This document shows positions 44,645 to 56,574 of a stretch of 64,000 nucleotides of DNA, in pieces. The stretch's first letter is position 1. Every line of letters begins with the position of its first letter. The position numbers were made by a program, and so were the translations under genes. The DNA lies in NCBI GenBank assembly GCA_038277395.1, contig CM076196.1:133449867-133513866 (forward strand), given 5' to 3'. This DNA is from Dryocosmus kuriphilus. Taxonomy: Eukaryota; Arthropoda; Insecta; Hymenoptera; Cynipidae. The notes under the pieces were generated by a model that did not search any database, was not told where the DNA came from, and saw only the letters and a program-made list of their open reading frames with translations.

Positions 44645-45387
44645 CCCTACTGCAAATTCCTATATAGTCTCCTGTAAAGGATCCTATAAAGCGACCTATG
44701 TAGTTATCTTTATAGGATCCTATATAGGATCCTACGTGGGTGTTTCCTTCTAGGTAGTACCTATAGGATTTGGCACAGGATCCTATATAGTTTTTGGTAC
44801 AGGATCCTGCGTAGGATCCTACGTCATTTCCTATAGGTGGCACCTATAGGTGAAACATAAAGGATCCTATATAGGATCCTATATATGATAGTAATGTTAT
44901 ATACTTAGTTAATGAATTAATTTAAAAATTTAAAAATTAATAATAATAATAAATAATAATTATGTTTATATAATATATATATATATATTTATATATATAT
45001 ATATATATACTTTGTCAATCCAACAGCCCAGAAAAACTACTGCGCAACTGTAGCTCTTACAGGAAACTACTGCGCATCATTTTATTTTATTTTTGAAAAT
45101 AATTTTCAAAATATGTGTTCCTATGTAGGATCCTATATAGGATCCTATTTAGGATCCTATGTAGGATCCTTTATGTTTCACCTATAGGTGCCACCTATAG
45201 GAAATGACGTAGGATCCTACGCAGGATCCTGTACCAAAAAACTATATAGGATCCTGTGCCAAATCCTATAGGTACTACCTAGAAGGAAACACCCACGTAG
45301 GATCCTATATAGGATCCTATAAAGATAACTACATAGGTCGCTTTATAGGATCCTTTACAGGAGACTATATAGGAATTTGCAGTAGGG
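44645..45387. mobile_element. 743 bp MITE with CCCTACT ends and iterated GGATCC palindromes
   Basis: Starts CCCTACTGCAAATTCCTATA and ends with its exact reverse complement. It is flanked by AC on both sides (44643-44644 and 45388-45389). Terminal inverted repeats of about 240 bp are almost perfect and packed with AGGATCCTATATAGGATCCT-type words. The centre (about 44890-45115) is AT-rich with an AT dinucleotide run near 44975-45010. No gene. Confidence 0.88.
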
Positions 45388-45550
45388 ACGACACCGACGA
45401 CGACGACGACGACGACAGCAGACAGACAGACATCGTCGTAAAAACCGTCTTTTCGGATTCAGTAGGTCTTAAAACGTAGAGATTTCATGAAATCCGCGAA
45501 AGTCAAATTTTACATAAATCTAATACCTTCTCTGATGAGAATGTAAAAAT

Positions 45551-45887
45551 AATTCAGTTCAGATTTTTCGGAATTTTTATGCAGACCTCATAACCTGCGC
45601 GACAATATATGTTCCACTTTTAGATTTTCTGGCACTATTATACAGACTTCATAACAGTCGCGTCAATTCATCTTATATTCAAATCTTTTTTTAACTTTTA
45701 TCAAACTGGCTTTCATTTCCGCTAATCTTGAATTAGTTCCGTAAACTTTAAAAAACTTATTTCTTTCATATACAGTCGATATAACAGAAACTGTAATAAA
45801 AATGAAACTTTCTTGAAATGTCCACTACTTATTTCAGCCAATAAGAGTTCTATCTCAATAAAATTATTACAACCGTAGTTTATTTTA

Positions 45888-45923
<36 letters not shown>

Positions 45924-46893
45924 ATGATGATGATGATGATGATCGAAAATCGGGGTAAGGGACGGCAAGGTTAGAGGTGGAACCATGGGTGGAACTTATT
46001 TCAAGGCTAGGGTGCCGAAACGTGCATGCCTCCTGCCCCGCGACTGGACAAAAAGCTAGAATAAGGTTTTTCGAAGTCAAAGAGGTCCTTCGGGACTGAC
46101 GATTCTTGCATTATGCATGAATGCTCGTTTCAACGATCGTTAAAATCGGTAGGAACTCCTCTCTGCGCTGAAGATCACGCAAGATAAATATACGCCCTGG
46201 TGAAATAAGACTACAGTTTTCGTCATTGACAATGTGCATTGCGTTATATTCTTTCCGTTTACTTTTATTCTTTATTCTCTTCTGATGAAACGGCCTAAAG
46301 TATTCCACATCGAAGTAGAAATTTTGAAGCCCCGATGATTATCCATATCTGCCCTATAGATTCATATATAAGAAATATCGGCATCCCTGACCAGAGTTTC
46401 TCTTTTATTCGTGTTTCTTGTTTTTTATAAACACGTGCTTCCATGAAAATGTTTATGAAGCTGAAGCAGTTTATATTTAATTTATAAGATATTTTTCATT
46501 CTACTAAAATCCATGTGGCTACTCTAGCAAATGAAATTCTTGATAGGTGGAGAATGACTCGGCATTTTGCCCTGATTAAATGTTTGATAAAGGATCCCTT
46601 AGTGAAAGGATATACTTAAAGCAACCTCAGCAAAACCCTTCCCTTCATGGTTCATGTTTTGTGTAGGCTATGAGGATGGAAATAGAACTTCGAGCAATTG
46701 CAAAACCGGTTGAATTACAATAAGGAATACGCATGCGCTGAGGCACAGTATTGCATATGCATAATATGTGCATATACAATATGCGAAATAGTGAGTCACT
46801 ACACGTATATACAATATTAAAAATGTCTTGTATAAATACTATATTTAAGTAAGAATTTTCGTCGCGTGACATAAGAGCAAAAAATAAAGAAAG
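45551..46893. other. spacer with an ATG-type microsatellite
   Basis: 45888-45941 is a GATGAT trinucleotide run; the Ser-rich minus frame over it is a by-product. No gene is seen in the rest. Confidence 0.5.
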
Positions 46894-48090
46894 AAAAAAT
46901 CTGCCCGCTTGGCGGGCACATTCTTATCGCGCGCTCAGCGCGCCGCGCTTCGCGCGTAGTATGAGCGCGCAATCTAGCGATCGTCGCGCTTCGCGCTCGG
47001 ATGCTTTTGGTCCTTGCACATCGTGCTCGGTTTTCGTTACATGGGTCTTAAGATTTCAAAACAACTACTTTTAATGAGTTTATTAAATTTGAATTTTTTA
47101 TTAAAAATTACAAAAGAAATTATTTTACTTAAGGCTCTATTGACCTTAAGGAATATATTCTCATCATGACACTCGCGATTCGCTCTCGACAATTGATTTT
47201 TTTTTAAAAATCCATTGTAGATTAGTAAAGTCTTTTTGTGATGATCCAAATTTTCATAAAGCAGGTTTTCGATTATTAAAAGTAAAACGATGAATCTTAT
47301 GAATAAAAATTCTAGCTTTTTCCAAGATGAACAATTCTGCTTTTTCATATGATATTTTCTCATGTCTTGCATAATTTTGCTGAAAAGTGGATATCTTTAT
47401 ATTGAATAACATATTTCACGAATAACTCAAAAACCATGCGATTTTACAAAAAAAATATATGAAGCAATTCTTTAGATCTTTTTCAGCTAAACAACTTTGT
47501 TTATTATCATTTCTTTTGTAGCTGGCATATTTTGGCGGGAAATTTGAATTTTTCATTTTTTAATAGCGTTTTATCGATTATAACCAAAACCGTGCATTTC
47601 ATAAAAAAATAGTTAAATCAAAACTTGTATACCTTTTTGCGTTGAATAATTTTGTTTATCATCATTTTTTTCGTATCTGAAATATTTTGTCGGGAAAAAA
47701 CAGTTTTTTATGTTTAATAACATTTCTTCGATTAAAACAACAACCGCGCACTTTATCAAAAAACGGTTAAGACAAAACTTGCAAATTTTTTTAAGATAAC
47801 AAATTTTTATTATGTACATATTTTCTGTATCTCGCACAGTTTAGCCGGAAAATGGATTTTTTGATTTTGTGAAAACCGTTTTTGATGGATAAAACCATAA
47901 CCGTTGGTCAAAAGTAGCTGGTTAACGAACTCGTCCTTAATTTTGGCGCTTTAAAGAAGTGTGCCAAAGCGCAACCCAATCCGATTAGTCTTTCGAAAGT
48001 TAACGTGTTTACAACTACTACGACGACAACGACGACGACGTCGACAACGACAGACAGACACCTTCGTAAAGACCGTGTCATTTCAGAAGA
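46894..48090 (+). mobile_element. Rep-A copy 3
   Basis: Hairpin TGCCCGC, loop TTG, GCGGGCA at the left end, then GCGCGCTCAGCGCGCCGCGC. Internal units recur near 47418, 47578, 47730 and 47888 (spacing 152-160 bp). The right end has CAAAGCGCAACCCAATCCGA, a GAC/AAC-rich run at 48018-48060 and the start of the terminal block, after which similarity fades. Confidence 0.78.
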
Positions 48091-49302
48091 AGTTTTCGTG
48101 CTTAATTTGAATCTATGATTTTTTGGAGCATAAGACGGGACATATACAGAAGGTTCGAATATGGTAATTTCACTAGCAAAAATATCGAGGGGAGGTGTCA
48201 CGTTTCGTATTAAGCTTCTGACCTAGGACTTTCATTAGGTTTGCAAATATTTGAAAATAAAGTGAGCGTTTAGTCAGTTAGAGATTATTTGAACATTAAG
48301 ATTATTTAGATGTGAGCAGAAGAATAATTAAAAATCGAGTTGAAAATTGAAGGTGTCCTATGTTCTTTTAAAACAAGAACTGCAAGTGTAGAAGTGCGTT
48401 GTAAATGAAGAGGACAACAAATTTGAGAAATCCTTTATTTAGGAATACTTTTTGTGGTTCTGACAGCCTCGCTCTAAAAATTTCAACGAAATTAATGGTC
48501 GCTGTTGGGTAGAGCTGACGTGAGACATAAATCGTGATTTAGCGAAAACCCCGTGTGGAGCACCATATCGGTGAACCATCGTTGCGCGTGAACATCTCGT
48601 GTGGGTGCGGTCGCGCTGGCCTTATGAGTCAGCACGGGACAACGTCCATTGTTACAAAAAAAAAAAAAAAAAAATACAACGCAAGACGAAGGAAGGAGCG
48701 CCAGTGCCGTACCCGATGGCGAATCCTCGGACTTGAACCGAGCTCCATTGTAGTCAGATACCCACCCCATTGTTTATGCTAAAAGCTCGCGCATAAAAAT
48801 TCTTTATGCAGGGCCCCTTTCAAGGACTGTCACGTACTTCAATTTTATATTATCGTATTTTAGCACAGATATTTTTACTTTTTTCGGAAAACTGTCTACT
48901 AATCGCACTTCATACAACCGTGAACCCCTTCCGAGTTAAGGAAAGCTTTTTGCAAAATGTCTCTTTAAAATACATAAGTATATTATATACGCAAACAGAT
49001 GGAATTTAATGGGAATTTGAACGACATCACATTTCTAACCTATTTTTCGAAACCTCGGCCAACAGCCTTAAACTAATATAATATCTTCTGTGTAGTTATA
49101 TGTCTTGATGTGGACTGCATTATTATCTTTGAATTATCCATAACGTTTCTTATAAATCCCTTTACGCCTAGTTTAAACCAATTTTCATTGAAAAGAGCTT
49201 GCTTGACTGTATTACTTGGAAACTTTGTTTTGGGCATGGCCCCCGATTATTTTAAGCCAAAAATTAAGAAAATTGTTAGGGTCTTTTTTTAAAAAACTCA
49301 TG
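48091..49302. other. spacer, possible retroposed fragment with A run
   Basis: 48654-48674 is an A run preceded by a GC-richer stretch (48550-48650), which could be a SINE-like or retroposed fragment. I found no pol III box or coding homology. No gene in the remainder. Confidence 0.3.

Positions 49303-49363
<61 letters not shown>
49303..49363. repeat. AT dinucleotide microsatellite, left part of the Mag-like insertion site
   Basis: About 30 AT units abut the left LTR. A shorter AT run (53905-53919) abuts the right LTR, so the element sits within one microsatellite. Confidence 0.85.
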
Positions 49364-49371
<8 letters not shown>

Positions 49372-49436
49372 GAAACAAATAATATTTTATTCTTAACGAA
49401 ACACTTTTATTAAAGTACAAGGAACACGGCGATACA
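49364..49436 (-). repeat. 3' LTR of the Mag-like element
   Basis: TGTAAACAGAAAC...GGCGATACA, 73 bp, TG...CA on both strands. It carries AATAAA-type signals on the minus strand. Confidence 0.8.
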
Positions 49437-49972
49437 ATTTATTCTTTCAGTAGTCGAAAGGAGACTGATTCTATTTGCTATAGCGATCCAGGGGCTTGAG
49501 TCAGAGGGTGACACAGGACCCGAACACCTAAGCATCACGCAGTTTAAACATCCCTTCATCGTGATACTATGCCGATCACACTTGGCCATCCTGACTTCTG
49601 AGGGATACTTCGAGTAAAAGGTCAATTTTGAACACCACCAGTGGACGCAGTACTGCAAAAATAAAACAAATTTTCAAGTTGATAACTACGCTCCCTTGGT
49701 CGTAGTCTATCGTTTCCATGGACATAACTGCACTATCTTGGTCAAAGACTACCTGTAGGATGCCTCGGTCGTTACGCGCTCCAAGTCGTAACCTACACTA
49801 CATCAAGTATCAACGTCAATTTAGTAGTCATATATACTTAGCCATGACCTGCTTATCAGTAAGTAAACATACCCACACCCTTAGCAAGGTCCTGTTTTCA
49901 GTAGGCAGCTACACACTCTCGAAGTTGCAACCTACGTTTTCTACTAACATCATTTGAACCGGTAACCTACCG
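49437..49972 (-). other. 3' non-coding region of the Mag-like element
   Basis: No homology beyond the element; short frames here are not recognisable. Confidence 0.4.
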
Positions 49973-52784
49973 TTAATCAAAATCCGCATCTAGCCACACC
50001 GCCCAAGGTTTCAGGTGCTCCAGAGTATACACTCCTCGATAACGGCGTTGACAGCAGGTGGAACCATCGAGTTCTGCCAACTCGTACCGGTCATTGTCCA
50101 GACAACATGAGATTTGAAATGGACCTTTCCATTTTGGAACCAACTTCCGACTGGTTCCGGTACTCACAATAGAGGATTTGAACCAGTACCAAATCTCCCG
50201 GAGAAAATTTAACGGGAACGCCCCTTTTTTTGTCAAAGTACAGTTTCTGTTTCTTCTGGTCTGTTTGGATGCGCTCGAACACTTTCTGGCGCAAAGCAGT
50301 GACATCGATAGGATCTGCAACGTCCTCATTGTCATTATGAAGACCAATACGATAGCCCAGCATTACTTCGGTGGGAGTAACGCCTAATATACTGTTCACC
50401 CTGCCTTTGATGCCAATCTGCATATTGATAATGTGAAGGTCTCATTCGTCCTCCTCATCGTTAACTCCCATAGTGGCTAGTGCGCTGAGGACAGTGGAAT
50501 TGCATTGTTCCACGTGTCCGTTACCTCTCGGCATTCCCACAGCATTTAGATGGTGCTTGATGTTGAACTCAGCACAGAAGTCTTGGAATCGTTTCGAATC
50601 GGAAGCTCTACCCCTGTCTGAGATGATGCGTTTCGGGTCCCCAAAAATCTTCATTACGTCCCGCAACTTCTCTACCACATATTTGGTTTTCATACTTCGA
50701 ACTGCATAAACAAATGTGAATTTGGTATATCCGTCCACTATTACCAAGACCTGGGAATTTCCTTTTTTACTCCGCACGAATGAACCTAAGTGGTCAATAT
50801 GGATCATATGGAACGGGCGCGGTAATCTGGGTATAGGATGGAGATATCCCGGCTTCCTACCGGAAGTCTTCTTATAAAACATGCAGTTGATGCAGACTCG
50901 AATATACTTCTTGATGAATCGTCTCATGCGAGGAAACAAAAATTTAGATGCTATTAGCTCGTAGATTTTGTCGAAAGCAAAATGCCCTAGATCGTCGTGA
51001 TTTATTCTCAGAATTTGCCAACAGACACATTTCGGGATTACTACCCGATTTCCGCATTCAGTTCTACGGTAAATCTTGCCTCTGCGAAGATTGAACTTTT
51101 GAAATATGTCCTTGTGACCCTCCTTTACTCCTGATAATAGGATCACCTTAATAGATTTAATTTCTGCATCGGTTTTTTGTACTGCTAACAACCATTCATC
51201 ATCAGAAATGACCGTTGCAAAAACTTGCACGTTTTTTACCGGCGGATTGCGACTAAGAGCATCTGCGTGTGCCATTTTCTGACCAGGGCGATGCGTAATA
51301 GTAAAGTCGAAACCCTGTAAATCTTGTAACACCCAACGACCTATCCTTGGATTTAAGATCTTGTCTTTTTGTACCAACATCCCGGCTAATCCGACTCGAC
51401 TAGCATCTGTATATAAAACACTGGGCTTCTCGATATTAAATAGAGTTAGAATGGACTTGGCTACTAAATGGTCTTTCAACGTTTGAAAAGAATCCTGTTG
51501 ATTCTTCGTCCAGACCCATTATTGTCCCTTGCGTAATAGGGCTGTCAATGGTCTTGATTTTTCTGTAAAGCCTTTTACAAATTTGCGAAAATGACCAACA
51601 AGTCCCAGAAATTGTCGAACTTGGTGAATATCTTTAGGAGCTGGAAACTCGATACATTCTATCTTCTGGTGACAAGGTCCAACCGTTCCGCATCGAAATT
51701 TATATCCCAAATAATTTATCTCAGTTTTTAAAAATTCGCATTTGTCGACGTTTAGAGTAATATTGTTTTTCTCAAATATAGACAGCAATTCTATAAGAAT
51801 ATGCAGTCCTTCTACCGTATACGAAGGGATTAGCACATCGTCGAGATACAATAGAACTTTATTGAATCGCAGGTCTCCAAAAATGTTATCTATGATGCGT
51901 TGGAAAATAAACGGAGCTGTACAAAGCCCGAACGGAACTCTTGTATATTCAAATTTTCCGTCGGGGGTAACAAAAGCTGTAAATTTAACAGAGGGTGGTG
52001 CAATGCTAATCTGGTGATATCCAGATAAGAAATCTAAAGTAATAAAGAATTGACTACCAGATAGGCGATCTAACAAATCCTCATTTATTGGCAGGGGGTA
52101 GGGATCTTTCTCTATTATCTTATTAAGGGCGCGATATTTAACGCAAAGACGCGTTTTCCCATCTTTCTTAGTGGTCAATAATGCAGGGCTAGAATATGGA
52201 GATCTTGAAGGTAGAATTATGCCATTTTCCAATAAGCCCTGAAAGATAATTCTCAATTCCTTCTTTTCTGTTTCTGCCATTTTATAAGGCCTGTATTCAA
52301 TCACCTGGTCCGATTTTAGTTTGATTTCCATTTGTACATTCGGTATTGCTTTTAAATTACTTGAATCGTTCGCGAAGCATGTAGAAAAACCTTTTATAAT
52401 ATCGAGAAGTTTTTGCGCGTCTTGTTCAGTCACTTCCCCAAATTCAATATCCAATTCCTGACAAACTTTGATTGAGCAGATTTGGGGTGCTGAATAAAAT
52501 TTTAAATTATCCCCGATACGTTCGTAGCTTAATTGAAGATTTTCAGTAAAATTCTGTCCAACTAAAACCTGCGCTCCCGGTACACAAGTTTGTGTAATAA
52601 GCATCTCAATTTCCAAAGTTACCTCATCGATCTTGACTTGACAAAGAACAGACGCATCAACAGTTATCTCTGTGCCTCCAAATACTGTTAAAATAATACT
52701 TTTGGGAAGCGCTTTTGGTTCCAAGCGCAGAAATTTCGCTTGCCTATCCGTGAACAGTGAGCATTCGCTCCCAATGTCAATCAA
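49973..52784 (-). pseudogene. Mag-like Pol (protease, RT, RNase H, integrase), broken
   Basis: 51519-52784: protease start (IDIGSECSLFTDRQAK; the active-site triplet reads DIG rather than DTG/DSG) and RT with YLDD (LLYLDDVLIPS). A TAA at 51519-51521 precedes the in-phase piece 50442-51479. That piece has RNase H (VLYTDASRVGLAGMLVQKDK), a GHFAFDKIYELIASKFLFPR finger region, HIDHLGSFV and SDRG. RNase H jumps from VQKDK directly to ILNPRIGRW, so its middle third (with two catalytic residues) is deleted. A TGA at 50442-50444 comes next, then an in-phase piece to about 50165 and a shift into the tail (VPKWKGPFQI). Inactive. Confidence 0.85.
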
Positions 52785-52868
52785 GACGGTTACCGTTTCC
52801 CCGTTTATTATACAAGATTTAAAAAATTTCTTGCTTGAATCTTTCTGCCTAATAAAATTAACGGTTTT

Positions 52869-53694
52869 TTAAATTAAATTCGCCCTGGGAATTTTTTGTC
52901 TCGCTGTCCAATTTTTTCCGACGGAAATATGCGTCAATAGTGTGCCCGGTTCGTTTGCAGTAAGTACATGATTTAGATTTGCTCGGACAATCGGTTTTCT
53001 TGTGCCCTTCCTGTTTACAATTGTAGCAAAAATCATCGTCCGCTTTAGAGCGATTAAGTGGTCAATTAAACATTTTGTGTCCGATTTCAGAGCAACGATA
53101 ACATTTAAAGTTAAAGTACTTGAGTATATTTTTGTCGTCGCCGTATCGCCTGGCCTTGTTCGAGGCCCATTTTGTTCACCCGTTTTTGTCGGTGCTCTGT
53201 CACCACTTCCAAGAAATGCCTTTAGGTACACCGCGAGTGCCGCCGGATCTGAGATCCCCGACGCCTTTACCGCCAACTTTATAGACGGATCATTCAAATC
53301 ACCGACAATTAGATCTACTTTATCAGGCTCGCACAAGTTAAGGTGTGCTAGGAAAACTGTTTAATAGCAACTTTTTGTATTCTAACCAGCTTTTTGGAAC
53401 ACTGGACAAAGTCTTATACCAGGTTTCAGCGCTGCCTTTTAGTTTATTTGTCAATAAATAACATATTAAAGCGTCATCCCAACCGTGTATTTCCTCGCGT
53501 TCTTCCACTATTCGCAGCTATGGTTTAATATCGTCCTTAAAAGGATTAAAGTCACTTACATCTTTGGCCTGAATCGATACTCCATAGCGCCGACTGGTCA
53601 CCCGGTTTAATTGTGCCAGTACCATACCTTCCGGCGTGTATGATCTTGAGGGAGCATTGCGCTTCCTATTGACTCCTAAAGTTGGCTGCTCCAT
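52869..53694 (-). pseudogene. Mag-like Gag, broken
   Basis: ATG at 53692-53694 (MEQPTLGVNRKRNAPS), one stop near 53520, then WDDALICYLLTNKLKGSAET. A shift near 53350 leads into 52869-53336. Zinc-knuckle sequence is present: CYNCKQEGHKKTDC, and a second knuckle CTYCKRTGHTIDAY whose last Cys is Tyr. The first of the series is disrupted by a shift near 53060. Confidence 0.75.
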
Positions 53695-53831
53695 GGCCTG
53701 TCACGAACAGCACTTCTAGTCACTGTCACAGACACCACTTCTAGTCACTGTCACCGACACCACTTCTAGTCACGGACACCGCCTCTAGTTTCCGTTTTTT
53801 TTTATCACTTTGGGAATGACCCCACTTCTGA

Positions 53832-53904
53832 TATAAACAGAAACAACTAATATTTTATTCTTAACGAACCACTTTTATTAAAGTACAAGGAACACGGTGA
53901 TATA
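53832..53904 (-). repeat. 5' LTR of the Mag-like element
   Basis: 73 bp matching 49364-49436 with about six differences, including TG to TA at the inner end. The minus-strand sequence after it (TCAGAAGTGGGGTC) is the primer-site position; I did not identify the tRNA. Confidence 0.8.
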
Positions 53905-54296
53905 TATATATATATATAGTTTTATATATCACTACTCAAATGGTGTATTTTAGGGACCAAAGAAAGGTCCTACATATTCAATATCGAGCGAAGCTCAAAA
54001 CAATCTTAGATTGCAGATACAGTGTAAAAAAAATAAGTTTTTTCAAAATTTCTCGTTCCATATACACTTTACATCTAAAGTTTATGAAGAAGAAAAAAAT
54101 TTAATAAAGTTCCCGAAAGATAAAAAAAGCAAATGATCTACCTCTGATAATCTCCAGGATATGGTCTTCAAAAGTGAATTTTTAGTGATTTTTAAAGGAA
54201 AAAATGTAGCTTTTATAAAATATCTTCTTTCTAAGGATTCTACATGAATGTTGATAGGAAATGAATGGAAGTAAACTGAATTATCTGTAAAACTAA
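53905..54296. other. AT-rich spacer
   Basis: Starts with the right part of the AT microsatellite. No gene seen. Confidence 0.5.
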
Positions 54297-55019
54297 AACA
54301 AAAAATCTGCGCGCTTCGCGGGCACATTCTCGTCCCGCGCTTCGCGCTCGGATGTTTTTGGTCCTCGCACATCGTACTCGGTTTTCGCTACTTGGGTCTT
54401 AAACTTTCAAAACACCTACTTTTAATGAGATTATTAAATTTGAATTTTATTAAAAATTACAAAAGAAATTGTTTTACTTAAGGCTCTATCGACCGTGAGG
54501 AATACATTCTGCTTGCCAATATTTTCTCGTATCTCGCATAGTTTTGCTGAAAAGTGGATTGGCTTGTATTTAATAATATATTTCACGCATAACTCAAAAA
54601 ATATGCGTCTGTTCAAAAAAATAATAGAAAGCAAATTTGTGGAACTTTTTAAGGTAAACAACTTTGTTAGTTATCATTTCTTTCGTGTCTTTTTATTTTT
54701 AATAACGTTTTTTCGATTAAAACAAAATCCGTGCATTTTATCAAAAAATGGTTGAATGAAAATTTTTAGATTTTTTTGAGATGAAAAATTTTACTTTCTG
54801 CTATTTTTTTTTTGTCTCGCATAGTTTAGCCGGAAAGTGGATTTTTTGATTTTGTAAAAAGCGTTTTTGATGGATAAAACCAGAACCGTTGGTCAAAAGC
54901 CGTTGGTTAACGAAGTCATCCTTTCCTTCTACGTCTTAAAGATCACGTGCCCTAGGCGCGCCCATACCTCGCGCGAAGCGCGCGAGGAGAATGTGCCCGC
55001 GAGGCGGGCAGATTTTTTA
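54297..55019 (+). mobile_element. Rep-A copy 4, short form with inverted termini
   Basis: Left end AAAAATCTGCGCGCTTCGCG. The right end (54955-55019) is an inverted copy (GAATGTGCCCGCGAGGCGGG, then CAGATTTTTT), so both termini carry the hairpin and the TCTGCCCGC motif. It has fewer internal units than other copies and lacks the GAC run. This copy best defines the terminal inverted repeats of the family. Confidence 0.8.
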
Positions 55020-56012
55020 TTTTATTCTTACAATTTGACAGCATTAGATTATACTTATCCAGTTTTTAACAAAAAGAGTTTCTACTCCTGAATCGTGAAT
55101 AATATGCAAGAAGTGATTATTATCTGTGGGCACTATAGGACATAAATGACACAGCTGTTTCTGGCACTATAGGACATAAATGACACTGTTTCTAACTGCC
55201 TAATCAAAAACTTTTTATCGTTCAAGTTTTAACTAATCAAAGGTTTAAACTTTATTTCCACATCTCCAACTTTTCAAGTTAATTTAAATGTATACGAGTT
55301 TAAGGGCGTACATACACATAGAATTTTTAAAGATTCGATTTTTTTTTCATTTTCTCACACATTTTTTGATCACGTTTGTACGTTTTTTAACTTTAAACGC
55401 GTTTTTCTCGAAACGACGTCTTTTAAGTCGGTGAGTAAGATATCTCTATAACCGCTTAACCGATTGTTTTCAAATTTTAACCAGTTGCTTTAGATATAAT
55501 TTCCTTGTTCTTGAACGATTGCTTTTTTAATTTTGATAAATATTTTTCTTTAGCCAAAAAATGCCAAAAAATTAGCGTTTTTTTTGTTGAAAAAATGAAA
55601 TTTTTTTCAAAAGTCCGACATTTTGAAAGAAACTAAAATTTTTGAAAGTGCCTTCGTTTAAGCACACAAGAAACATCTCAACTAATAAATCACACCGTAT
55701 TTTTGATTTCACATGATCCAGTCATGATCCGTGTGGAAATTACTCATAGCGCTGTACTGTCCCAGGCTAGAATGCCACGATTCTATGCTGGCGCTATCTC
55801 GAGTAACTGTACTGGCTCTATGCGCATATGTAACGCTCAAATATACTAGCCGCTAGAAAAATTTTCTAGTTTTATAAAAAGATAATTAATAATTAAATGA
55901 AAAAATTACTTTTTATGAAATATTACTCCTAAAATTGATTTTTACAACTAATTAAAAATTTTAAAAATCCTTTAAGTAAAAGATTAGAAAAAAAATTCAT
56001 TCTTGAAACTTG
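55020..56012. other. AT-rich spacer
   Basis: No gene seen. A short duplication of GGCACTATAGGACATAAATG occurs near 55135-55190. Confidence 0.45.
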
Positions 56013-56098
56013 GAGTTACGATGGGTATCGAACCGTTGATGATACGCCTTAATTCGTTGATATAACTATGTTCCGTCGCTTTAGCTCACTGAGCTATT
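56013..56098 (-). other. tRNA-derived relic with A and B box motifs
   Basis: The minus strand reads TAGCTCAGTGAGCTAAAGCG (A-box-like) and, 45 bases on, ACGGTTCGATACCCATCG (B box GGTTCGATACC). Acceptor and T stems do not pair well, so this is a decayed tRNA or tRNA-derived SINE head, not a functional tRNA. Confidence 0.45.
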
Positions 56099-56304
56099 TC
56101 ATTTTTTGAAAGATTACTTTTATTTCTCGTATATGATTTTCAATCGAGGTTTCAATATATTCGAATATATCATAAAGAAACGTTGAAATATATTCCTAAT
56201 TGTAAGTCCTCAAAAATATACAATTTTTTAATTTCAGAATTATGAAAATACAAAAATCTTCAAAAAAAAATCAGTCAATCGAATTGCTAATTAGATGTAC
56301 ATAC

Positions 56305-56574
56305 GAGGCACGTCCAGAAAGTAAGTGTACTCAATTTATGTAGGCTTCAAAAAAAGTTTATTAAAACAAAAACATAGTTGGTTACACTTCTACATATGTA
56401 AGTTATTTTTCGACATAGTCACCATCACTCTCGATGCAAGTGTTGAGCCACGGGATCAATTTTTTGATGCTTGCCTCGAAGAAGTCTCTCGCCAGCTCTT
56501 TCGCCCACTTCTCCACCTCCCCCTTCACCACCTCGTCCGTTGAAAAACTTGTTTCCACCCATGTGCACCTTCAG
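56305..56574 (-). pseudogene. mariner transposase C-terminal fragment with 3' end
   Basis: On the minus strand 56404-56574 reads HMGG, FSTDEVVKGEVEKWAKELAR, FFEASIKKLIPWLNTCIESD and GDYVEK, then stop. This is the mariner-type transposase C-terminus. The outer end ACGAGGCACGTCCAGAAAGT (56305-) resembles a mariner inverted terminus. The fragment is cut at 56574 where the Harbinger-type element starts, so the rest of the mariner, if it still exists, would be on the far side of that element, outside the window. Confidence 0.75.

Larger units (their letters stand above)
41663..45550 (+). mobile_element. Rep-A copy 2, containing three nested insertions
   Basis: The left end has the AAAATCTG start and a degenerate hairpin, then the CpG-rich block (GCGCGCCTAGGGCGCGCGTC). 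The right end has a GAC run, GACAGACAGACA, TTTCATGAAATCCGCGAAAG and GATGAGAATGT at 45533-45543. Interruptions at 41941-42368, 42485-43948 and 44645-45387 can be placed exactly by comparison with copy 5. Without them the copy would be about 1.25 kb. Confidence 0.8.
49364..53904 (-). mobile_element. compact Ty3/gypsy element with 73 bp LTRs (Mag-like)
   Basis: 4541 bp between two 73 bp direct repeats, with minus-strand gag and pol and no env. Very short LTRs and a total of about 4.6 kb are known for the silkworm Mag element, and the Gag with zinc knuckles fits that clade. The clade call rests on layout and general appearance only, and CsRn1-type is an alternative. Both flanks are AT repeats. 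Confidence 0.82.

Noticed and set aside
44622..44843. Gly/Ser/Tyr-repeat frame (GSYIGSYKDNYIGRFIGSF)
   Set aside because: Translation of the AGGATCCTATATAGG palindromic words.
45880..46080. Ser-rich protein
   Set aside because: Translation of the ATG-type microsatellite.
48550..48680. SINE or processed transcript ending in an A run
   Set aside because: No pol III boxes, duplication or homology could be seen; kept only as a note in the spacer entry.
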